Below, piece by piece: positions 44,575 to 55,831 of a stretch of 64,000 nt of DNA (position 1 is its first letter; every line of letters starts with the position of its first letter). Location: contig JADLBL010000020.1 of the NCBI GenBank assembly GCA_020847735.1, forward strand, positions 494,177 through 558,176. The letters are read 5' to 3'. The DNA comes from Candidatus Eisenbacteria bacterium (lineage in GTDB: Bacteria; Eisenbacteria; RBG-16-71-46). The notes under the pieces were generated by a model. It searched no databases and was not told where the DNA came from. It saw only the letters and a program-made list of their open reading frames with translations. Made by a program: the position numbers and the translations under genes.

Positions 44575-46084
44575 TCCGGCTGGGTGAGACCAAGCTCGGG
44601 CTCGACGACGTGGTGGCGGTGGCGCGGGACGGGGCGAAGGTCGAGCTGGCCGCCGAGGCGCGCGCGCGCATGCGCGCGAGCCGGGCCGTCGTCGAGCGCG
44701 CGCTGGCCGAGGGGCGCGTCGTCTACGGCGTGACGACCGGATTCGGGGAGCTCAAGGACCGTCATATCCCGCTCGAGGACGTGCGCCAGCTGCAGGTGAA
44801 CCTGGTGCGCTCGCACAGCGCGGGCGTCGGGCGCTTCGCGCCGCCGGAGGTCGTGCGCGCGATGCTGCTGTTGCGCGCCGCGTCGCTCGCCCAGGGCCGC
44901 TCGGGCGTGCGGCCCGAAGTGGTCGAGATGCTGCTCGACATGCTCGAGCGGCAGGTGACGCCGGTCGTGCCCGAGCAGGGATCGGTCGGCGCCTCGGGCG
45001 ACCTCGCGCCGCTGGCGCACCTGGCGGCGGTGATGCTGGGCGAGGGCGAGGCGTGGCTCGGCGAGCAGCGCATGCCCGCGGGGCTGGCGCTGCGCGGGGC
45101 GCACCTGCAGCCGCTGACGCTCGAAGCGAAGGAAGGCCTGGCGCTCGTCAACGGCACGCAGTTCTCGACGGCCTTCGCCGCCCTGGCGTGCGCCGACGCC
45201 CAGCGCGTCTGGGAGGCGGCGGTCGCCGCCGCGGCACTCAGCACCGAAGTCCTCATGGGCAGTTTCCAGCCCGCGCGCGCGGACGTCATGGCCCTGCGCC
45301 CCTACCCGGGCGCGCTGGAGGCGGCGGCGCGGCTGCGCGGCTACGCGGCCGGCAGCCGGATCGTCGAGTCGCATCGCGACTGCGGCCGGGTGCAGGACGC
45401 CTACAGCCTGCGCTGCGCTCCGGGCGTGATGGGCGCCTCGTGGGACGCGATCGTGCACGTCGAGCGGCAGCTCGAAATCGAGCTCAATTGCGTCAACGAC
45501 AATCCGCTCGTCCTGCCCGAGGGTGGAGAGACCGTCTCGGCCGGCCTGTTCCACGCACAACCGGTCGCGCTCGCGGCCGACTACCTCAAGATCGCCGTGG
45601 CCGAAATCGCCTCGATGTCGGAGCGGCGCATCGACCGGCTGCTGGACGCGCGCGTCTCCGAGCTGCCGGCGGTGCTGGCGGCGCAGCCGGGCCTCGAGTC
45701 CGGTTACATGATGGCCCAGTACACGGCGGCGGCGCTCGTCTCCGAGAACAAGTCGCTCGCTCATCCCGCGAGCGTGGATTCGATCCCGACGGGCGCGGGC
45801 ATCGAGGACCACGTGAGCATGGCGCCGATCGCCGGCCGCCACGCGCGCCGCGTCGTGGACAACGCGGCGCGGGTCGTGGCGCTGGAGTTGCTCTGCGCCT
45901 GCCGCGGCCTCGAGTTCCGCAGACCGCTGACCGCGGGCGAAGGCTGCGAGCGGCTCTACGGCGCGATCCGCCGGGTGAGCCCCGCGCCCGAAGGCGACCG
46001 GCCGCTGGCGGGGCCGGCCGAGGAGGTCGCGAAGTGGGTGCTGTCCGCGGCGCCGCTCAAGCTGGCCGAGGAGGTGCTGGACTC

Positions 46085-46088
<4 letters not shown>
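44571..46088 (+). CDS. hutH: Histidine ammonia-lyase
   Basis: A 505-residue enzyme catalysing the first step of histidine breakdown, histidine to trans-urocanate + ammonia. The GTG start overlaps the dinG stop and has GGGAGG upstream. The Ala141-Ser142-Gly143 triad in [14 protein letters not shown] forms the MIO electrophile; [10 protein letters not shown], the QVNLVRSHS stretch, NGTQFSTAF and [10 protein letters not shown] are further family signatures. Length fits the family (about 510). It is followed by hutU with a 4-base overlap. Confidence 0.96.
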
Positions 46089-47758
<1,670 letters not shown>

Positions 47759-47762
47759 CGCG

Positions 47763-49058
47763 ATGACGTACTGGTCCGCGCACGATCCGTCCAGCAAGCC
47801 GGTTGCAGGCCGTTCGGCCTACCTGATCCTGCACAACACCTCCGAGGTCGTGACGCCCGACGCGGAGGGCCGCGAGGTGCTGCGCTTCCCGAAGGGCGCG
47901 ATCGTGTTCCGCGACGGCCGCGTGCTCGAGGTGGGGCCGGCCGCGGAGCTTTTCCGCCACCACCCGGACGCCCGGCCGATGAACGCGAACGGCAAGCTCG
48001 TGACGCCCGGCCTCGTGGACTGCCACACGCACATGATCTTCGGGGGGCACCGCGCGGGCGAGTTCCAGATGAAGCTGGCCGGCCGGCCCTATGCCGAGAT
48101 CGCGGCGGCCGGGGGCGGAATCCGCTCGACCGTGCAGGCGACCGCGGCGGTCAAGGAGGACGTGCTCGAGAAGGGGCTGGCCATCCGCCTCGAACGCTGG
48201 CGGGCAAACGGCTGCACGACCGTGGAGGTCAAGAGCGGCTACGGGCTGGCGCCGCGCCGCGAGATCCGCCTGCTCGAGCTGATGGGAGGGGCGGCGATCC
48301 GCGTGCCGGTCCGCGTCCATCGGACCGCGCTGGTGCTGCACGCGCTGCCGGCGGAGTACGAGGGCAGGCGCGAGCAGTACGTCGAGGAGGTGCGGGGGGA
48401 GCTGCTGACCGAGATCCACCGCCGCGGCATGGCCGGGGCGATCGATGTCTTCTGCGACCCGATCGCCTTCACGGTCGAGGAGTGCCGCGCCGTGCTCTCC
48501 CGCGCGGTCGAGCTGGGATTTCCGGTCAAGCTGCACGCCGAGCAGATGGCGCGCTTCGGCGGTGCGAAGCTCGCGGCGGAGCTCAAGGCGCGCAGCGCCG
48601 ATCATCTCGAGTCGGCCAACGACGAGGACTGGCGCGCGCTCGCCGAGGCCGGAACGGTCGGCGTACTGCTGCCCGCCGCGGCGCTCACGCTGCGGCAGCG
48701 CCTGCCCGAGGCGGCGATGATCCGCGCGAGCGGCGCGCGCTTCGCCGTCGCCACCGACTTCAACCCCGGCACCGCACCGGCCCAGTCGCTGATGGAGTGC
48801 GCCGCGCTCGCCGCGCGCCTGTGCGGCTTCGACGCCAGCGAGACGCTGCTGGCGATCACCTGGAACGCGGCCCGGGCGCTCGGCGCCGAGGCCGAGGTGG
48901 GGCACCTCACGCCCGGCGCCTGGGGCGACGCCGTGATGTGGGAGTGCGAAACGCTCGAGGAGCTGCCGTACTGGATGCCCGCCGTCCGCCCCGACACCGT
49001 CTTCATGCGCGGCGCCGACCTCGCCCTGCCCGCCGTCGAGCGGCGGGTCTGGCCGTAA
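47763..49058 (+). CDS. hutI: Imidazolonepropionase
   Basis: A 431-residue amidohydrolase that opens 4-imidazolone-5-propionate to N-formimino-L-glutamate, the third step of histidine degradation. The metal site is visible in VDCHTHMIFGG, KLHAEQ and ATDFNPGTAP, and the substrate region in SGYGL. The start ATG lies 4 bases after hutU. A GRSAYLILHNTSEVVTP opening precedes the amidohydrolase barrel. The product is passed to the FtcD enzyme encoded next. Confidence 0.95.
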   Translation: MTYWSAHDPSSKPVAGRSAYLILHNTSEVVTPDAEGREVLRFPKGAIVFRDGRVLEVGPAAELFRHHPDARPMNANGKLVTPGLVDCHTHMIFGGHRAGEFQMKLAGRPYAEIAAAGGGIRSTVQATAAVKEDVLEKGLAIRLERWRANGCTTVEVKSGYGLAPRREIRLLELMGGAAIRVPVRVHRTALVLHALPAEYEGRREQYVEEVRGELLTEIHRRGMAGAIDVFCDPIAFTVEECRAVLSRAVELGFPVKLHAEQMARFGGAKLAAELKARSADHLESANDEDWRALAEAGTVGVLLPAAALTLRQRLPEAAMIRASGARFAVATDFNPGTAPAQSLMECAALAARLCGFDASETLLAITWNAARALGAEAEVGHLTPGAWGDAVMWECETLEELPYWMPAVRPDTVFMRGADLALPAVERRVWP

Positions 49059-49114
49059 GTCCGAAGTCCGCGCGAGCACCGGACCCGAAACTCACGATCC
49101 GCCGGAGAGCCGAA

Positions 49115-50647
49115 ATGTCCCGCCTCGTCGAATGCGTTCCCAACTTTTCCGAAGGCCGCCGCCGCGAGGTGGTGGACCAGCTGCTCGCCGCCGTCTCGTC
49201 GGTGCCGGGAGTCACCCTGCTCGACTCCGAGATGGACCCCGACCACAACCGCTCGGTGCTCACGTTCGCGGGCGAGCCGGAGCCGGTGATGGAGGCGGCG
49301 GTCCGCGTCGTCAAACGCGCGGCGGAACTGATCGATCTGAACCATCACAAGGGCCAGCACCCGCGCATGGGTGCGACCGACGTGCTGCCGTTCGTGCCGG
49401 TCGAGAACGTCACGCTCGACGACTGCGCCGAAATGGCGAGGCAGGTGGGCCGGCGCATCGGCGATGAGGCCGGGATCCCGGTGTTCCTTTACGAAGCGGC
49501 CGCCACCAGCCCGGCGCGCACGAGCCTGGCGGACGTGCGCCGCGGCGAGTTCGAGGGCCTGCGCGAGCTGATCGGCAAGGACCCGGCGAAGCAGCCGGAC
49601 TTCGGGCCCGGGAGGATTCATCCCACCGCCGGAGCAACCGCCGTCGGCGCAAGGCGTTTCCTGGTCGCCTTCAACGCGAACCTCAATACCCCGGACGTGC
49701 GCGTCGCGAAGGCGATCGCGGCCGCGATCCGCGAGCAGAGCGGCGGGCTCCGGAACGTGCGGGCGCTCGGCTTCTCGATCGAGGGCGGGCGCAGGGCGCA
49801 GGTCAGCATGAACCTGGTCAACGTCGAGGCGACCCCGATTCATCGTGTGCTCGCGCTGGTGCGCGACGAGGCGGCGCGGCACGGCGCGGCCATCTCGGGC
49901 TGCGAGGTGGTGGGGCTGGTGCCCGAGGCGGCGCTGATCGCGGCCGCCGAGCACGGGCTGCAGCTCGAGGGCTTCAGCCGCGACCAGGTGCTCGAGCTGC
50001 GTCTGCGCACCCCGCCGCTCACCGAAGCGGTTCCGATCGCCACCTTCTTCGAGCAGGTGGCCGGTCCCACCCCGACGCCGGGCGGAGGGACGGTGGCGGC
50101 CTTCGCGGGCGCGCTCGCGACCTGTCTGGCGACGATGATGGCGAACCTGACCCTCGGCAAGAAGAAGTACGCCGCCAGCGAGGCGGTCATGACCACGGTC
50201 AAGCGCGAGGCCGGGGCCCTGCGCTCCGAGCTCCTGGGGCTGGCCCGGCGGGACGCGGAATCCTTCGACGCGGTGCTCAAGGCGCGCCGGCTTCCGCAGG
50301 CCACCCCCGCCGAGCAGGAGGCACGCGCGGCGGCCATCGCCGTCGCCGACCTGCAGGCCTGCCGCGTCCCGCTCGAGACGCTGCGCGTCTGCACGCGGCT
50401 CGTGGAGGTCGTCACCGAGGCGGTCCGCCACGGCAACCCCAATGCCGCCACCGACGCTGGGGTGGCGGGGCTTCTCGCCCAGGCCGCCGGCGAGGGCGCA
50501 GGCCTCAACGTGGAAATCAACCTGAAGTCCCTGCCCGACGGCGCCGATAAGACAGCCGTGGCAGCGGACCTCGAGTCGGCGCGTGCCGCGTTGCTCGCCG
50601 CGGGCGGGCAGTGCCGGGACGCCGTGAGGTCCGGCATGAGCGCTTGA
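49115..50647 (+). CDS. ftcD: Bifunctional glutamate formimidoyltransferase / formiminotetrahydrofolate cyclodeaminase
   Basis: A 510-residue fusion. Residues 1 to about 305 are the transferase (VECVPNFSEGRRREVV, HPRMGATDVLPFVP, VGARRFLVAFNANL), moving the formimino group from formiminoglutamate to tetrahydrofolate and releasing glutamate. Residues about 310-510 are the cyclodeaminase (PTPTPGGGTVAAFAGALATC, NAATDAGVAGLLAQAA), which gives 5,10-methenyl-THF and ammonia. Fusing both steps allows channelling of the folate intermediate, as in the mammalian enzyme. The ATG is preceded by GGAGAG. It completes the histidine-to-glutamate route, so no hutG or hutF is needed. Confidence 0.94.
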   Translation: MSRLVECVPNFSEGRRREVVDQLLAAVSSVPGVTLLDSEMDPDHNRSVLTFAGEPEPVMEAAVRVVKRAAELIDLNHHKGQHPRMGATDVLPFVPVENVTLDDCAEMARQVGRRIGDEAGIPVFLYEAAATSPARTSLADVRRGEFEGLRELIGKDPAKQPDFGPGRIHPTAGATAVGARRFLVAFNANLNTPDVRVAKAIAAAIREQSGGLRNVRALGFSIEGGRRAQVSMNLVNVEATPIHRVLALVRDEAARHGAAISGCEVVGLVPEAALIAAAEHGLQLEGFSRDQVLELRLRTPPLTEAVPIATFFEQVAGPTPTPGGGTVAAFAGALATCLATMMANLTLGKKKYAASEAVMTTVKREAGALRSELLGLARRDAESFDAVLKARRLPQATPAEQEARAAAIAVADLQACRVPLETLRVCTRLVEVVTEAVRHGNPNAATDAGVAGLLAQAAGEGAGLNVEINLKSLPDGADKTAVAADLESARAALLAAGGQCRDAVRSGMSA

Positions 50648-50703
50648 TTCGGACAGTCCTGTAACCGCGCGACGAGGGGGTCGCCCGGGGAGAATCAGCC
50701 AAC

Positions 50704-53085
50704 TTGGAAAAGGCGATCGAGATCAAGCGTCGAGCTCAGCGCTGCATCCAGAATGGCGATCTGGACGGCGCGCTGGCCGAGTACGAGAAGCTCGTCGGCT
50801 TCGAGGACTCCGACCCCTACAACTTCGTCCTGCTGGCGGACCTGCTCTACAAGAAGGGCGAGCAGACCGACGCGGCGGACCGTTACCTGTCGGCCGTCGC
50901 GGCCTACGAGAAGGCCTCGCTCTACAAGAACGCGATCGCCGTGTGCAAGAAGATGACGCGGCTTTCGCTGTCGCCGGCCAAGGTGTTGAACGCGCTGGCG
51001 AACCTGCACGCGCTCGACGGCCTGGCGGGTGAAGCGGCCCTGTACTACGTGCAGTACGCCGAGCACATGGTGCGCTCCAGCGCGCCCGCGGAAGCCGCGC
51101 ACGCGCTCCGCAAGGCCTTCGACGTCTGCCAGGACAACATCAAGGTGCTCGAGCAGCTTTCCGAGGCCTGGGTCCTCGCCGGCGACCAGCACCAGGCGGC
51201 GGAAGCCCTCGTCGAGGCGGCGGACCAGTACCGCCAGCGCGGCCAGGAACGCGACGCGACCCGCGTGCTGACCCGCGCGGCGAAGCTCGACGCGAGCGTG
51301 GACGGCCTGCCGGCCGAGGCGCTGGCGGTGGCGGGCGAACCCGGGCCGGAGACGCACGAGCTGGGCGCGAACGAGATCGAGCTGGAGTCCGCTCCCGACA
51401 TCTCCACGCCCGAACCGCAGCGCATCGAGCGGGTCGAGTCCGCGCAGGAACTCACGGCTCCGGCCGCCAGGGACGGGCTCGACCTCGAGCCGACCGCGCG
51501 GGGCAGCGTCATGATGGCGCGTCCCGACTTTTCGGCGCGCGGAGCGGTCGAGGGCTTCGACTCGGGCCGCCATGATTCGGCCCCGCCCGCGGCCGGAAAT
51601 GGCTCCGGCGCGGCCTCGCCCGCGGACTTCGCGGTTTCCGAGGAGGAACTCGCGCCGCACCACGGAGCCGCAGGCGACGAGGAAGATTCCGAAGCGGGCG
51701 ACACGGTGCGCTTCGTGATCGACGAGGCGAGCCTGTCCGAGCCGGCGCCGGCCCCCACGTCCGGGAGGGCTGCAGCCCCGGCCGATGCGGGCGACGAGGT
51801 GCACGTCTACGAGATCGGCAACGATGAAGAACCCGGGACGACCTTCGCGTATGCCGACGAGCCCTCACCGGTCGCTGCGGAGCCGGAACCGGAGCCGGAG
51901 CGCGCGCCCGAGGAGGACGAAGACGTCGTCGTGATCCTCGAGGAGGAGGAGGACGAGCCCGAAACGACGGCCCCGGCTCCCGCCGCGAGCGCCGAGCCCG
52001 CCACGACCGCGGCGCCGGGCCTTCGCTTCGAGCCGCCGGTGGCCGCGCAGCCGGCCGCAGCGACGCCGCCGGTCGCGGCGCCGGTGCCGCAGCCGCCCGC
52101 ACCCGCGCCGCAGCCGGCGCCTCCCGCGCCGCAGGCGATGCCGGCGCAGGGCCCGACGACGCAGGAAATCGGCCTCCAGCAGGTCGAGGCGCTGCTCACC
52201 TCGGCCCAGGAGCAGTTCCGTGCCGGCGACCGCGAGAAGGCGTCGGGCACGCTCGCCCGCGCGGCGCAGGCGTACGAGGTCCTCGGCCGCTTCGACAGCG
52301 CGGCGACGATCTACCGCAGCCTCGGCCGCAGCGCGACCGTGGCGCCGTCGGTGCTCGAGCTGTGGCTCATCAACTGCGAGCGGCGCGGCGACAAGAAGGA
52401 AGCGGCCACGGTCGCCTGCGAGATGGGCGATCGCGCGCTGAACGCAGGGGACGAGTCGGAAGCGCGCCGCTGGTTCGAGCGCGCGATGGTCTTCGACGCC
52501 CAGAACGACACGGCACGCCGGCGGCTTCAGCGGCTGGCCGGCGGCGCGGCCGCGGGCCCGGTCGCGGTCGCTTCGCCCGCCCCGCCCGCGGGGGCGCCGC
52601 CGATGGAGGCGGGCCGCGTCGAGGTGGCGGTCGGGCGGGGCGAGGCTGTGACGTTCGACCTCTCGGGCCTGCTCGCGGAGTTTCAGCGTGGCGTCGAGGC
52701 GCAACTGGCCGGCGATGCCCAGAGCCATTACGATCTCGGCATGGCGTACCGGGAGATGGGCCTGCTCGAACAGGCGGTGGATTCCTTCCGCGTCGCGGTG
52801 GGCGAGCCCAGGCTCGCGCCGCGGGCGCTCGAGATGATCGGCCGCTGCCACATCGAGCAGGGGCGCTGGGCCGAGGCCGTCGGCGAGTTCCGCCGCGCGC
52901 TCCAGCACCCGATCGAGGACGGCGGTGACGGCGAGCTGCGGTTCCATTACGCGCACGCGCTCGTCGAGCTCGGCGAGTCCGAGGCGGCGCTCGCCGAGTA
53001 CGAGCGCGTCTCGGCGCAGATGCCCGGGTTCGAGGACGTGAACGACCGGATCGCGGCGTTGCGCCGCGTGCTGGGCCGCGCATGA
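50704..53085 (+). CDS. TPR-repeat protein with long acidic/proline-rich central linker
   Basis: A 793-residue soluble protein. TTG start; GGGGAG lies 11 bases upstream and no ATG occurs until well inside the first TPR. Residues 1 to about 205 are TPR-like helical pairs (GDLDGALAEYEKLVGFEDSD, LLADLLYKKGEQTDAADRYL). A disordered acidic then alanine/proline-rich linker spans about 210-480. A second TPR group follows (about 485-620 and 650-790), including GDAQSHYDLGMAYREMGLLE and EQGRWAEAVGEFRRAL. There is no signal peptide. It is probably a cytoplasmic scaffold; no partner can be named. It overlaps the PHP gene by 4 bases (ATGA). Confidence 0.75.
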   Translation: MEKAIEIKRRAQRCIQNGDLDGALAEYEKLVGFEDSDPYNFVLLADLLYKKGEQTDAADRYLSAVAAYEKASLYKNAIAVCKKMTRLSLSPAKVLNALANLHALDGLAGEAALYYVQYAEHMVRSSAPAEAAHALRKAFDVCQDNIKVLEQLSEAWVLAGDQHQAAEALVEAADQYRQRGQERDATRVLTRAAKLDASVDGLPAEALAVAGEPGPETHELGANEIELESAPDISTPEPQRIERVESAQELTAPAARDGLDLEPTARGSVMMARPDFSARGAVEGFDSGRHDSAPPAAGNGSGAASPADFAVSEEELAPHHGAAGDEEDSEAGDTVRFVIDEASLSEPAPAPTSGRAAAPADAGDEVHVYEIGNDEEPGTTFAYADEPSPVAAEPEPEPERAPEEDEDVVVILEEEEDEPETTAPAPAASAEPATTAAPGLRFEPPVAAQPAAATPPVAAPVPQPPAPAPQPAPPAPQAMPAQGPTTQEIGLQQVEALLTSAQEQFRAGDREKASGTLARAAQAYEVLGRFDSAATIYRSLGRSATVAPSVLELWLINCERRGDKKEAATVACEMGDRALNAGDESEARRWFERAMVFDAQNDTARRRLQRLAGGAAAGPVAVASPAPPAGAPPMEAGRVEVAVGRGEAVTFDLSGLLAEFQRGVEAQLAGDAQSHYDLGMAYREMGLLEQAVDSFRVAVGEPRLAPRALEMIGRCHIEQGRWAEAVGEFRRALQHPIEDGGDGELRFHYAHALVELGESEAALAEYERVSAQMPGFEDVNDRIAALRRVLGRA

Positions 53086-53924
53086 CGCCTGCGCGGACTG
53101 CCCGGACGGGCGGCCGCCGGGTCGATCTGCACTCGCACACGTTCTTCAGCGACGGCCAGCTCTCGCCCGAGGAGCTGATCGAGCACGCCCTGGCGCACGA
53201 GGTCGTCGCCCTCGGGGTCACGGACCACGACACCGTCGAGGCGATGCCGCGCGCGCTCGCGGCGGCCGAAGGCCGGCTGCGGCTCGTGCCGGGCATCGAG
53301 ATCTCCTCGACCTTCGGCGAGTGGGACCTGCACGTGCTCGGCTATTTCATCGACTATCGGAGCGAGTCGCTGCTCGAGCGGCTGCAGGCGTTCCGCGGAG
53401 AGCGCCGGCAGCGCGCGCTCGCCATCATGCAGCGGCTGCGCGAGCAGGGCGTTCCCGTGGACGAGAAGGCCGTGTTCGCGTCCGCCGAACCCGGCGTCGT
53501 GGGCCGGCCCCACGTCGCGCAGGCGCTGCTGCGCGCCGGACACGTGCCGAGCGTCGAGGCCGCGTTCCAGAAGTACCTCGGAACCCGCGGCAGCGCGTTC
53601 GTGCCACGCCCCGCGTTCCACTCCGAGGAGGCCATCGCCTGCATTCGCGACGCCGGCGGCGCGGCGGTGCTCGCGCATCCGGGTCCGGCGCTGCCGGAGC
53701 TGGTCGTGGAACGGCTCAGGGAAGCCGGGCTCGACGGCATCGAAGTCTGGCACCCCATGCACGGCGCACCCGCCATTCGCCGCTGGCGGCTGGTGGCGAA
53801 ACGCCTGCAGCTCATCGAGAGCGGCGGTTCGGATTTCCACGGCACGCACCGCGGCGCCGGCCTCGGCGAAATGCCGGTGCCGGCGCGCACCGTGGACCTG
53901 CTCGCGGACGCCGCGCGCCGTTGA
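53082..53924 (+). CDS. PHP-domain phosphoesterase (RnaAM/TrpH-like)
   Basis: A 280-residue enzyme. The PHP motifs are complete: VDLHSHTFFSDGQ, GVTDHDTVEAMP, LVPGIEISS, the AVLAHPGP histidine and SGGSDFHGTH, giving the metal cluster. Relatives include the 5'-3' exoribonuclease/3',5'-nucleoside bisphosphate phosphatase RNase AM (YciV) and other phosphoesterases. The predicted substrate is a nucleotide or short RNA 5' end. It is translationally coupled to the TPR gene by a 4-base overlap. Confidence 0.85.
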   Translation: MTPARTARTGGRRVDLHSHTFFSDGQLSPEELIEHALAHEVVALGVTDHDTVEAMPRALAAAEGRLRLVPGIEISSTFGEWDLHVLGYFIDYRSESLLERLQAFRGERRQRALAIMQRLREQGVPVDEKAVFASAEPGVVGRPHVAQALLRAGHVPSVEAAFQKYLGTRGSAFVPRPAFHSEEAIACIRDAGGAAVLAHPGPALPELVVERLREAGLDGIEVWHPMHGAPAIRRWRLVAKRLQLIESGGSDFHGTHRGAGLGEMPVPARTVDLLADAARR

Positions 53925-53950
53925 CGCCCGCGCGCGCGCGCGACTAACCT
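53921..53950 (+). promoter_or_regulatory. Predicted promoter for the outer-membrane protein gene
   Basis: TTGACG (53921-53926, overlapping the preceding stop codon) and TAACCT (53945-53950) are 18 bp apart. The spacer is an almost pure alternating CG run. The same overlap of a -35 box with the upstream stop is seen behind accA. Confidence 0.4.
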
Positions 53951-53995
53951 TCGCGGCCGCAGATCCCCGACGCCCACCCCGACGGAGTCGCCGCC

Positions 53996-55762
53996 ATTCG
54001 CCGTTCTTCCGCAGTGCCCGCACTGGTCCTCGGCCTGCTCGCCGCCGCGCCCACCGTCGCGCCGGCCGCCGACGTGCCCGCGGGGCATTCGGTCTCGACG
54101 TTCGCCGCCTGGTGGGCGCGCCCGGGTTCGCCGGGTTGGACTCCGGACGCTTCGCTGTCGTTCGGCATTCCTCCGGTCTTCGCGGGGCTGTCCGCCGGCG
54201 GCTTCGAGCTTCGCGACCCGCTGGCGCCGGCGGCGCTTCCCGCGCCCGGCGTGGCCGAGGCCCAGGCGCCGCTCGCGTGGTACGACAGCGCCACGGTGGT
54301 CGTCGGCGAGGGCGCCGCCTGGCGCGGCTTCGGCACCGCCATCGCCAGCGCGACGCCGGTGCTCGCCCCGCCGACGAGCCGCAAGCCGCGCTCGGTCTGG
54401 ACCGTCGTGAGCGGCGACGCGGGCCTCGACCGCAACGGCATCTACGTCTCGCGCGGCGACGAGCGCTCGTGGGTGCGGGGCGGAGCCGTGGCGGACCAGC
54501 GCGAGGTGGCGGGGGACCTCGAGCGCGCCGGCGACCACCTGTGGCTGGTGAACGGCGGAGCGCGCCGCGGCCGTCACGTCCTCGACGGTTCGTTCGCGCA
54601 GCGGGGATCGGCCGAGCGGCAGCGCGTCGGCGCCGCCGACGCCGCGAAGGGCGAGTCCGGTTCGTTCGGCTGGAGCTGGAGCGACTCGATCCGCGCGCTC
54701 TCGGCGCGCCTTTCGCGCGGGCGCGACGCGCGCGAATCGTTCGCGGCCGGCGACGTGATCTATCCGTGGGTGCGTCGCGAGGCGCAGTCCAACGTCGCCG
54801 AGCTCGCGGGCTCGCTGCGGCGCGGACGCGGCGAACTGGGAGCCAGAATCGAGGTGCGCCAGGGCCGGGTGAGCCGGGAGTACGCCGGAAGCGCGACGCG
54901 CGACACGTGGGAGGAGCATGCGGTGTGGGCGGCGGCGCGCGTGATCGCGCCGGTCGGATCCGGCCGGCTCGAGCTGGAACTCGGCGGTGGCCGGCACGAC
55001 GCGCCCAGCCGCAGGCGCGAGCGCTGGCAGATGTCGCCCGCGCTGGTCTGGCGGGCCGGCGGCGCCGCGCGCTCGCTGCGCGTGTTCGCCGAGCGCGTCG
55101 TGGACCCGGTGTGGAGCGACCTCTCCGCGGGCGTGCGGCCGTTCGTCCAGGACAGCTGGGTTTCGGGTGCGGAGGTGCGCGCCGCACGGCGCAACGCGCA
55201 CGCCGGCGCGCTGGCGCTCACGGGCAGCACGGGCGGGCGGGCCGTGCTGGTGCGCTTTCCGGTGCGCGACGTCGCGCTGCTGCAGGGCTGGGAGGCGGAG
55301 GACGAGCGCTACCGCTTCGCGTTCGCGAGCGCCGAAGCGGGGGTGAGCTGGCGGGTGCTGAGCCTAGAAGGCTCGGGCTACCTGCTCGCGCGCGAGGGCG
55401 ACCGGCTCGCCCGCCGCGTGGACCCGGCCGTTGGCGCGACCGCCGCCGTCGGCGCGGCGTTCCGGCTCTTCACCGGCGACCTCGGCGTGCGGCTGCGCGC
55501 CGAGGCGTCGTGGATCGGCGAGCGGGAGACGGATACCCGCGATGCGTTGTTCGGCGACGTCACGCTTCCCGGGTACGCGACGCTCGCCGCGCGCGGCGAG
55601 TTCACGCTCGGCGATGCGACGTTCGTGCTGAGGGCCGACGGGCTCGAGAACGTCCGGCACGAGGAAACCTGGCTCGACCTGGCGAGCGCTCCGGACCTGC
55701 GGCTGGCGCGCGACAGCGGTCGCACGTTCCGCTTCGAGATGATCTGGCCGCTCTTCAACTGA
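53996..55762 (+). CDS. Outer-membrane beta-barrel protein, probably initiated at ATT
   Basis: A protein of about 588 residues. The first standard start (GTG 54014) has no ribosome site and gives a signal peptide without positive charge. Six codons upstream an in-frame ATT (53996) sits 8 bases after GGAG and adds RRSSA, completing a normal signal peptide, so ATT is proposed. The mature protein has a TonB-receptor-like feel at the start (plug-like region about 60-150) and then continuous amphipathic strands, closing with ADGLENVRHEETWLDL and FRFEMIWPLFN. No TonB box or family is certain. The substrate is unknown. Confidence 0.55.
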   Translation: MRRSSAVPALVLGLLAAAPTVAPAADVPAGHSVSTFAAWWARPGSPGWTPDASLSFGIPPVFAGLSAGGFELRDPLAPAALPAPGVAEAQAPLAWYDSATVVVGEGAAWRGFGTAIASATPVLAPPTSRKPRSVWTVVSGDAGLDRNGIYVSRGDERSWVRGGAVADQREVAGDLERAGDHLWLVNGGARRGRHVLDGSFAQRGSAERQRVGAADAAKGESGSFGWSWSDSIRALSARLSRGRDARESFAAGDVIYPWVRREAQSNVAELAGSLRRGRGELGARIEVRQGRVSREYAGSATRDTWEEHAVWAAARVIAPVGSGRLELELGGGRHDAPSRRRERWQMSPALVWRAGGAARSLRVFAERVVDPVWSDLSAGVRPFVQDSWVSGAEVRAARRNAHAGALALTGSTGGRAVLVRFPVRDVALLQGWEAEDERYRFAFASAEAGVSWRVLSLEGSGYLLAREGDRLARRVDPAVGATAAVGAAFRLFTGDLGVRLRAEASWIGERETDTRDALFGDVTLPGYATLAARGEFTLGDATFVLRADGLENVRHEETWLDLASAPDLRLARDSGRTFRFEMIWPLFN

Positions 55763-55831
55763 TTCGCCGGCGGCCCGCGGGCGTTCGCCCGGCCGCCGGT
55801 CGCCTCCGCCACCGCCCCCGCGGAACGCGAC

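Noticed and set aside
53926..53943. Alternating CG run as a phase-variation tract
   Set aside because: It lies in the spacer of a predicted promoter and is short and imperfect. In DNA this GC-rich, CG runs are common and there is no sign of slippage.
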